Of a stretch of 11,832 bases of DNA, positions 7,074-11,832 are shown one piece after another. The DNA comes from JAGGZI01 sp964399605 (lineage in GTDB: Archaea; Aenigmatarchaeota; Aenigmatarchaeia; PWEA01; JAGHBM01), in assembly GCA_964399605.1 (NCBI GenBank), contig CAYNRH010000027.1, forward strand, positions 1 to 11,832. The letters are read 5' to 3'. The notes beneath the pieces are model-generated. The model did no database searches. It was not told the origin of the DNA and saw only the letters and a list, made by a program, of their open reading frames with translations. Both the position numbers and the translations under genes were made by a program. Within the stretch, counting starts at the first letter, position 1, and each line of letters opens with the position of its first letter.

Positions 7074-7760
7074 CTATAATTTAAATCTCTTTTTAAATAA
7101 AAACTTGGCATTATTTAAGCCATCTATTATTGTAACTCCTTTTATCTTTGCCTTTGTAATAATAGGGATTTCTACAACTTTTAAATTATTTTTTGCAATT
7201 TCAAAGGTTAATTCACCCTCTATTTCATATCTGTTGCTTTTCAAATTCATTTTTTTCAGCGCTTCTGCCTTAAAGGTTCTGTACCCAGACTGTGTGTCGC
7301 CCAGCCATTTGTGCCTGAATAAGTTTTGTGGACCGTAGGACAGGAAATTTGTTATGAAATTCAATCCAAAATTTCCTATAACATTTCTTGGAAAGGTATA
7401 AAATCTGCCAGCGTACCTTGAACCAATCACAACATCATACCCTTTTCGGAGAGTTTTCAAGAACTGTGGTATATACTTTGGGTAATGTTGCCCATCTGAG
7501 TCCAATGTTATGATGATATCAGCACCAAGACCAATCGCAGTTTTTATTCCAGTCCTTAATGCAAACCCTTTTCCCATATTTGGTTTGTATCTTACAACCA
7601 ACGCACCCGCTTTTTTTGCAATTTTGGCGCTGTTGTCAAAAGAGCCGTCGTCCACGTAGATTATTTTGTCTACATATTTTTTCGTTTCTTCCACAACTTT
7701 TCCTACAGTTTTTTCAACATCAAATCCGGGTATAACAGCAAAAACTTTTCCTGATTTCAT
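7074..7760 (-). CDS. Dolichyl-phosphate mannose synthase-like GT2
   Basis: A 228-residue GT-A enzyme of the Dpm1/DPMS type, expected to move a hexose from GDP- or UDP-sugar to dolichyl phosphate on the cytoplasmic face. It shows VDDGS (36-40), GKGFALRTG (63-71), the metal-binding DSDGQH (87-92), GSRY (113-116) and GDTQSGYRTF (154-163), which together are the hallmark set of this subfamily. There is no C-terminal membrane domain, so it resembles the soluble, peripherally bound form (as human DPM1 or yeast-unlike types). The N-terminal motif reads IPGFDVEKT where IPAYNEEKT is usual. The sugar could be mannose or glucose, since Dol-P-Glc synthases look alike. It is 36 nt after the GT4 gene and 3 nt before the GT-C gene that probably consumes its product. 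Confidence 0.88.
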   Translation of the reverse strand: MKSGKVFAVIPGFDVEKTVGKVVEETKKYVDKIIYVDDGSFDNSAKIAKKAGALVVRYKPNMGKGFALRTGIKTAIGLGADIIITLDSDGQHYPKYIPQFLKTLRKGYDVVIGSRYAGRFYTFPRNVIGNFGLNFITNFLSYGPQNLFRHKWLGDTQSGYRTFKAEALKKMNLKSNRYEIEGELTFEIAKNNLKVVEIPIITKAKIKGVTIIDGLNNAKFLFKKRFKL

Positions 7761-7776
7761 AGGTTATAATTATGAA

Positions 7777-7784
7777 ATTATAAA
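7777..7784 (-). promoter_or_regulatory. Possible TATA box before the Dol-P-Man synthase-like gene
   Basis: TTTATAAT lies 17-24 nt before the ATG at 7760 inside a longer run of T and A. No Shine-Dalgarno motif precedes this ATG, so a leaderless internal transcript is possible. The distance is a little short for a canonical box and the region is AT-rich. Confidence 0.3.
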
Positions 7785-7796
7785 TAAAAATGAATA

Positions 7797-8762
7797 TCAG
7801 ATGGTTTCAAATATTTTTTTATATTTTTTGAAGATATATTTTTTGTCATAGTTTTTAATTCCTTTTCTACAGTTTTTCCTGAATTTCTGAAGGTTTTCTT
7901 TAAGCTTTATAACATTTTCTCCAATTTTTTCTTCTGTGGATACTATCCCTACTTTATTTTTCTCAACAGTTTCAACCAAGCCAGCGCTTTTATCCAAAAC
8001 CAAAACAGGCAGTTCATAAGCCATGGCTTCAAGAGCAACTATGCCAAATGGTTCTGGCCAACGAGAAGGNNNNNNNNNNNNNNNNNNNNNNNNNNNNNNN
8101 NNNNNNNNNNNNNNNNNNNNNNNNNNNNNNNNNNNNNNNNNNNNNNNNNNNNNNNNNNNNNNNNNNNNNTCTTTGACAAAGTTAGAGTGGACAATTATTT
8201 TATCAGCTTTTTTTATAAGAGACCTTTTTATGGTTTTCTCTATGTAGAGTTTTGGTATTGTTAATGGAGATGGAAAACCAAATTTCCTCATAAGACAAAG
8301 GGAACACCGCCAATTTTCTTTTTGTCTGCAAAGCTTTTTATTGTCCTTATATTTGTCCTTGGCAAAACAGATGGGCCAGTAGTCATGAGCATCCAAAATT
8401 GTCGGTTTTTTAAGCTCTAGCGCAGCCTGTATTGGAGCAAAAGATAAATGATAGATATTATTGAGGTATGTTACATCTATATTCTCTTTTTTAATTATTT
8501 TTTTTAGTTTTTCTTTCAAAGAATTGTTAAAGGCAAGCCATGGCAAAGTTACGCCTGGGATTTGTTGCATGTGTTTGTAGAGAAACGGGGAAGATTTTAT
8601 TTTATATGTTTTGTATCCAGTTTCACCCTTTACCTGATTAGAAACAAACAATGTTATGTCAAATCCATTTTCTTCTAAGTATTTACAAAGTTCTTTAAGA
8701 AAGAGTTCAGTACCGCCAGTTATTTTTGGATAAAAAAAGTCATTGAAAACTCCTATTTTCAT
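7797..8762 (-). CDS. Family 4 glycosyltransferase interrupted by assembly gap
   Basis: A GT-B retaining glycosyltransferase seen in two pieces. The N-terminal piece (197 residues, 8762 to 8170) has the GT4 opening KIGVFNDFFYPKITGGTE and HDYWPIC (126-132), followed by Cys145, Cys153 and Cys156, which with Cys132 form a four-Cys set seen in a subset of GT4 enzymes. The C-terminal piece (90 residues) begins PSRWPEPFGIVALE with the EX7E motif that contacts the donor sugar phosphate. The 100 N between them replace the domain linker and most of the second Rossmann domain; related proteins have roughly 115 residues there, so the true gap is probably longer than 100 nt. The ATG at 8762 has AGGTG five nt upstream. 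It probably extends the Dol-PP-glycan on the cytoplasmic side; its sugar is unknown. Confidence 0.85.
   Translation of the reverse strand: MKIGVFNDFFYPKITGGTELFLKELCKYLEENGFDITLFVSNQVKGETGYKTYKIKSSPFLYKHMQQIPGVTLPWLAFNNSLKEKLKKIIKKENIDVTYLNNIYHLSFAPIQAALELKKPTILDAHDYWPICFAKDKYKDNKKLCRQKENWRCSLCLMRKFGFPSPLTIPKLYIEKTIKRSLIKKADKIIVHSNFVKXXXXXXXXXXXXXXXXXXXXXXXXXXXXXXXXXXPSRWPEPFGIVALEAMAYELPVLVLDKSAGLVETVEKNKVGIVSTEEKIGENVIKLKENLQKFRKNCRKGIKNYDKKYIFKKYKKIFETI
8070..8169 (+). other. Assembly gap of 100 N
   Basis: Exactly 100 N, the usual placeholder for a scaffold gap of unknown size. It falls in the second half of the GT4 gene. Reading the frame straight through is coincidental (the C-terminal piece happens to be in phase) and must not be used to count residues. 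Confidence 0.97.
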
Positions 8763-8767
8763 TCTGG

Positions 8768-8772
8768 CACCT
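8768..8772 (-). promoter_or_regulatory. Ribosome binding site of the GT4 gene
   Basis: AGGTG lies five nt before the ATG at 8762 and overlaps the TAG stop of the aglB gene, pointing to coupled translation of the two. Confidence 0.6.
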
Positions 8773-10936
8773 AAATTTTTAATTTATAAATCTTAACCTG
8801 GTCATTCTTAAAAACCAGTTCAAAATCATTCAATGTTTCATTTTCTTCATAAAAGAACATTCTTGTGAATAAGGCATGCTCCAGATTTGGTGGAATATAC
8901 ACCAGATAGCTCTTCTGCGGATGAACCCAGATAGTGCCTGGTATGGTGTTGTTCATTTGGCTGAAATCCATAATTTGTGGTGTATCATTCACATAGTAAA
9001 TCTCTTTACTGAAAAGATAGTTTTGGTTATCTCTTTTCATCACGGCAACCCACTTTCCGTTTTGTTCTACAAGTGAAATATCTCCCTGGTAATAATATAT
9101 TTTTATGGTGTAATTTTGGTCGTACCCATAACTCTTTTGTGGAATTTGTGAATATAATGGACACTTTTGATCTCCACCAGGAGTTAGCTTTCCTGTTCCA
9201 TCACATCCAGTTCCAAAATACTGGAGCCACCTAAATTTTCCTATCAAGTCGTCAGATGCAATCCAATACATTTCCGAAGCGTTTCCCCTGTATTTTAAAA
9301 GGATGTTTTTTGCTTCAGTTTCATTGCTCGTCACAAATATCTTGCCGAGATCGGTTATTCTTGTGTTAAGTCCAGGTTTGCAGTATTCATCTGTACAGTG
9401 GGCACCGTCTGCAATGGCTCTTCTTTCTGCTATTCCTGTAATTCTATGTCCTGGGTCCCACCATGTTCCAACTACAGCGTCTTTAGCGGTATCGCTTTTC
9501 AAAAACATATATGCGTCTTCCCAATTTTTATTAATTGGTTCAGCCATGCTTCTTATTGATGCTGCTTGAGTTCCCTGAGAAAATGTTATTATGGCAATTA
9601 TTAGAACTGTTGCTATTAAAACGGGTCTTGATATCTGCGGGATTTCTTCCTTTCTGTCTATCAGAATAACACAAATTACTATAATTAGGTTTAATATGAA
9701 ACCTGCCATAGGATTTGTAAGAGATATTAAAATTGAACCAAGCAAACCAAAACTTATTAGTGGTGCGTAGGAGCCCATTCTTTTTAAGTCTTTGTAATAT
9801 TCTGAAAGTGCGATTCCAGATGCTATTGCTGCTGCTGGAGCAAAGACCAGCATAAATCTTATACCTCTTGTTATTGCATAAAAGCTGATTCCTGCCCATG
9901 TTAGAAGTATCGCACCATTTTTCCTATCTCTCTTTAAGAGTAGAAGTGCTCCAGGAATTGTCAGGATAAGTGGTATACCAACTCTTGAAAACAGTTCATT
10001 CCATGCTCCCCCAAAGACATTTAGATTTTGCAACTCTGCGACAGAAATATTAACTATCAATATTTTTGAGGGGTCTTCAGCAAAAACCAATAAGCTCAAT
10101 ATCCTTTCCAATGCGTTATAGCCCAATAACCATACAACGACACTTGCTGATACAAAAATTATAACTACCGGTATTAATACATTTTTGAACTCTAGAAGAG
10201 ATTTTTTTATTCTATCCGAAAATGGAATCATTGCTTCTTTAACTTTATTTTTTATTTTCCATTCCGGGTGTCCCAAAAATAAAAGAACCAAAAAATATGT
10301 TATTGTGGATAATAAAACTATGAGTGGTATATACCACGCGGCTGTCCATGTAAGGCCAAACAAGACCAACCCGACTATAGCTAATCCATAATTTATGTAA
10401 TTTCTTTTTTTAAGTGCTCTGACAAGCAGATACATTGTTAAAAGTGAAAAGAATATGACCAGACCATCTGTATCGTAAAACCCACCCATGCTTCTTGTCA
10501 AAATTGCAGGACTCATGGCAACGAAAAAGGATGCTATTATGCCAGCTTTTTTGTCTGAGAGTTCCTTACCTAAAAAGTATGCAGGTAAAACACCCAATGC
10601 TCCATAGACTGCAGCCATATACTTGCAGAAAGACATTAAGGTCATTCCGAGAAGCGGATTCAACAAAAGATAGAGATATCCGGTTAAGTAGTACATGAGT
10701 GGTGCTTCAATCATGGGTCTTCCAGGAGGATAATAACTATATTCATCCCACTTTGGCAATACTCCATGTTCTACAATTGACTTTGTATGTCTGTACTGAT
10801 AGTAAGGGTCATATGCTAGTAGCCACTTCGTATGTGTTGTACTTAATCTTATACCGAAAGATATTAGCAGTATTACAATTAGGAATATTAATGCCCAGTT
10901 TTTTCTTGCAAAACTTATTATTTTTTTATGCAACAA
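8771..10936 (-). CDS. aglB: STT3/AglB oligosaccharyltransferase
   Basis: The single-subunit archaeal OST moving the lipid-linked glycan onto Asn of N-x-S/T sequons outside the membrane. Of 721 residues, about 1-455 are multi-pass membrane. Metal-site acids are visible in the first external loop (AYDPYYQYRHT, Asp43) and in GGFYDTDG (Asp155, Asp157). NISVAELQN (296-304) is the SVSE/TIxE loop with Glu301. The external C-terminal domain holds WWDPGH (492-497), the sequon-binding WWDYG motif with Pro in place of Tyr, and SDDLIGKFRWL (561-571), which resembles the DK motif with one extra residue. The length lies between short AglB-S (about 600) and long AglB-L (about 870-970) forms. Translation begins at a TTG pair: 10936, or 10933 with GGTGAT five nt upstream. 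The gene is 14 nt after the methyltransferase gene. Confidence 0.95.
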   Translation of the reverse strand: MLHKKIISFARKNWALIFLIVILLISFGIRLSTTHTKWLLAYDPYYQYRHTKSIVEHGVLPKWDEYSYYPPGRPMIEAPLMYYLTGYLYLLLNPLLGMTLMSFCKYMAAVYGALGVLPAYFLGKELSDKKAGIIASFFVAMSPAILTRSMGGFYDTDGLVIFFSLLTMYLLVRALKKRNYINYGLAIVGLVLFGLTWTAAWYIPLIVLLSTITYFLVLLFLGHPEWKIKNKVKEAMIPFSDRIKKSLLEFKNVLIPVVIIFVSASVVVWLLGYNALERILSLLVFAEDPSKILIVNISVAELQNLNVFGGAWNELFSRVGIPLILTIPGALLLLKRDRKNGAILLTWAGISFYAITRGIRFMLVFAPAAAIASGIALSEYYKDLKRMGSYAPLISFGLLGSILISLTNPMAGFILNLIIVICVILIDRKEEIPQISRPVLIATVLIIAIITFSQGTQAASIRSMAEPINKNWEDAYMFLKSDTAKDAVVGTWWDPGHRITGIAERRAIADGAHCTDEYCKPGLNTRITDLGKIFVTSNETEAKNILLKYRGNASEMYWIASDDLIGKFRWLQYFGTGCDGTGKLTPGGDQKCPLYSQIPQKSYGYDQNYTIKIYYYQGDISLVEQNGKWVAVMKRDNQNYLFSKEIYYVNDTPQIMDFSQMNNTIPGTIWVHPQKSYLVYIPPNLEHALFTRMFFYEENETLNDFELVFKNDQVKIYKLKI

Positions 10937-10938
10937 GT

Positions 10939-10944
10939 ATCACC
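10939..10944 (-). promoter_or_regulatory. Ribosome binding site of aglB
   Basis: GGTGAT, a perfect piece of the archaeal anti-16S motif, lies two nt before the TTG at 10936 and five nt before the tandem TTG at 10933. Spacing favours the second TTG, which would make the protein 720 residues. Confidence 0.65.
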
Positions 10945-10950
10945 ATACAA

Positions 10951-11652
10951 TTAGTTATTATTTTTCTTTTTTAAAATAAAAATACATTCTCTTCCCAGAT
11001 TTTTGATAAGTGGTAATTTTCTAATAAGATCTTCTATCTTTACGATATCCTTAATTTTCATACCCAAAGAAAATAAAAAATATGAAACTAAAAAAGTAGA
11101 TGTAACACCTTTTTCAACCAAAAAATATCTATTTAGTATATTTTTCCATTTTTTAAGTGTATATCTATGTACATGTGTAGGGTCTCTTTCTGATACAACC
11201 TCTCTTAAATATTCAAAGCTGAATGGAGTGAAATTGGGTACAGAAATTATTACTTTCCCGTTGTTTTTTAAGATTCTATTGAATTCTTTAAGTACACCAT
11301 CTACGTTTTTTATATGTTCAATCGTTTCTGTACAGAGAATTATATCAATTTTTTTATTTTTTATTGGTATGCGCTTAGATATATCTGACCTATATATTTT
11401 TGCATTCAAATCATATTTTTTAGTAACTTCTATAGACTTTTTGATGCTTGCAAGACTATTATCCACACCATATAATGTTTTGCATTTTTTAGAAAGAACA
11501 GGAAGGTAATAGCCACTTCCACACCCAGCATCTAAAATAGAATTCACATTTTTTACAAAATGTAGCAGAGTAATGAATCTCAATCTATCTATTCTTCTTT
11601 CATAATTTCTGTCTATGATTCTGAAATATTTTTCATTATATCGATTCTCCAT
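10951..11652 (-). CDS. Class I SAM-dependent methyltransferase
   Basis: A 233-residue Rossmann-fold methyltransferase of the Methyltransf_11/UbiE-like type. Motif I is ILDAGCGSGYYLPVL (39-53), the acidic residue closing the second strand is Asp64 in YGVD, IILCTETIEHI (104-114) is motif IV, and VIISVPNF (134-141) is the following strand. HVHRYTLKKW (160-169) is typical of sugar- or polyprenyl-modifying members. There is no transmembrane helix; a short hydrophobic stretch is near 184-198. As first gene of the glycan operon, 14 nt before aglB, it probably O-methylates a glycan sugar (AglP of Haloferax is a precedent for glycan methylation), but lipid or protein targets cannot be excluded. It looks more AT-rich than its neighbours, with many AAA/ATA/TTT codons. 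The ATG at 11652 has GGTG eight nt upstream. Confidence 0.85.
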   Translation of the reverse strand: MENRYNEKYFRIIDRNYERRIDRLRFITLLHFVKNVNSILDAGCGSGYYLPVLSKKCKTLYGVDNSLASIKKSIEVTKKYDLNAKIYRSDISKRIPIKNKKIDIILCTETIEHIKNVDGVLKEFNRILKNNGKVIISVPNFTPFSFEYLREVVSERDPTHVHRYTLKKWKNILNRYFLVEKGVTSTFLVSYFLFSLGMKIKDIVKIEDLIRKLPLIKNLGRECIFILKKKNNN

Positions 11653-11671
11653 TTAACATACACCAAAATAA

Positions 11672-11679
11672 TATTAATA
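11672..11679. promoter_or_regulatory. Palindromic TATA-like box shared by divergent genes
   Basis: TATTAATA is an exact palindrome lying in the 48-bp spacer between the minus-strand methyltransferase (ATG at 11652) and the plus-strand secreted protein gene (ATG at 11701). Its centre is about 23.5 nt from one start and 25.5 nt from the other, close to the usual distance from an archaeal TATA box to transcription start for leaderless messages in both directions. It is the best candidate for the main promoter of the glycan cluster. The GGTG before the methyltransferase would then lie at or before the start site, so a leadered transcript from another box is an alternative. Confidence 0.42.
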
Positions 11680-11700
11680 CATAACTCAATTACTTAAACT

Positions 11701-11832
11701 ATGAAATTTTTGAGGTTTCTTTTATTAATGCTTTTTATAATTATTTTTATACAACATGTTTCTTTGGCAGATTCGAATTGGTGGAACGAAGATTGGAAAT
11801 ATAGAACACAAATTGTAATTATTTCTGGTGAG
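11701..11832 (+). CDS. Secreted protein, N-terminal fragment (DUF2341-like opening)
   Basis: An open reading frame from the ATG at 11701 runs 44 codons and leaves the window without a stop. It opens with a Sec signal peptide: positive Lys2 and Arg5, a hydrophobic core through about residue 18, and a likely cleavage after SLA (Ala23). The mature part starts DSNWWNEDWKYRTQIVII, which resembles the W..W.YR..I.I opening of DUF2341-type domains found in large archaeal and bacterial surface proteins. It is divergent from the glycosylation cluster and could be an exported protein decorated by it, though no sequon is present in the part seen. A TATA-like box is 22-29 nt upstream and no Shine-Dalgarno motif is visible, so the message may be leaderless. 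Function of the full protein is unknown. Confidence 0.7.
   Translation, partial: MKFLRFLLLMLFIIIFIQHVSLADSNWWNEDWKYRTQIVIISGE

Noticed and set aside
8070..8169. Treating the GT4 protein as a complete 321-residue enzyme because the frame is open through the gap
   Set aside because: The N run is a placeholder of arbitrary length and the in-phase reading is chance; about 80 further residues are expected.
9540..9899. Minus-strand open frame of 119 codons inside aglB in another frame
   Set aside because: Lies wholly within the membrane part of aglB, has an Asn/Ser-rich composition caused by frame shift of hydrophobic codons, and no ribosome binding site or family motif.
11003..11509. Plus-strand open frame of 168 codons opposite the methyltransferase gene
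   Set aside because: It is the antisense of a clear methyltransferase gene with motif I and motif IV; its translation is a low-complexity Phe/Ser/Leu-rich string typical of the complement of Lys-rich coding DNA.
1..11832. RNA genes, CRISPR arrays, insertion sequences and long direct repeats
   Set aside because: No tRNA cloverleaf-like or rRNA stretch, no spaced repeats and no transposase motif were noticed by reading; A/T runs in the spacers are ordinary for this base composition.

Overview
The window is AT-rich DNA from an archaeon, probably an uncultured lineage known from a metagenome assembly, since a 100-N scaffold gap interrupts one gene. The archaeal assignment rests on an STT3/AglB oligosaccharyltransferase lying with a dolichol-type GlcNAc-1-phosphate transferase, separate Alg14-like and Alg13-like subunits and a Dol-P-Man synthase-like enzyme, together with GGTGAT-type ribosome binding sites and TATA-like boxes about 25 nt from several starts. 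A DPANN-type lineage is possible, but the sequence alone does not settle the phylum.

Layout: eleven genes run on the minus strand from 11652 down to 3 with junctions between a 4-nt overlap and 54 nt, which looks like one operon or a few overlapping transcription units. In transcription order they are: SAM methyltransferase, STT3/AglB, family-4 glycosyltransferase (broken by the N gap), Dol-P-Man synthase-like GT2, GT-C membrane glycosyltransferase (PMT/ArnT type), polyprenyl-P GlcNAc-1-P transferase (GPT/Alg7 type), radical SAM protein with an N-terminal B12-binding-like domain, membrane-anchored GT2, Alg14-like protein, Alg13-like protein and an SDR sugar epimerase/dehydratase. At 11701 a divergent plus-strand gene begins, encoding a secreted protein of which only the first 44 residues are in the window. 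The 48-bp divergent spacer holds a palindromic TATA-like box almost equidistant from both starts.

The genes read together as an N-glycosylation island. GPT would load the first sugar phosphate on dolichol phosphate, Alg14/Alg13 would add the second GlcNAc-type sugar, and the GT2 and GT4 enzymes would extend on the cytoplasmic face. The DPMS-like enzyme would make a Dol-P-sugar for the GT-C enzyme outside the membrane, and AglB would transfer the glycan to Asn sequons. The SDR enzyme, the methyltransferase and the radical SAM protein would supply or decorate unusual sugars. The order of enzymes closely parallels the eukaryotic ER pathway (Alg7, Alg13/14, Dpm1, a GT-C mannosyltransferase, STT3). 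No flippase is present in the window. No intergenic stretch exceeds 54 bp, and I see no RNA gene, CRISPR array or mobile element.
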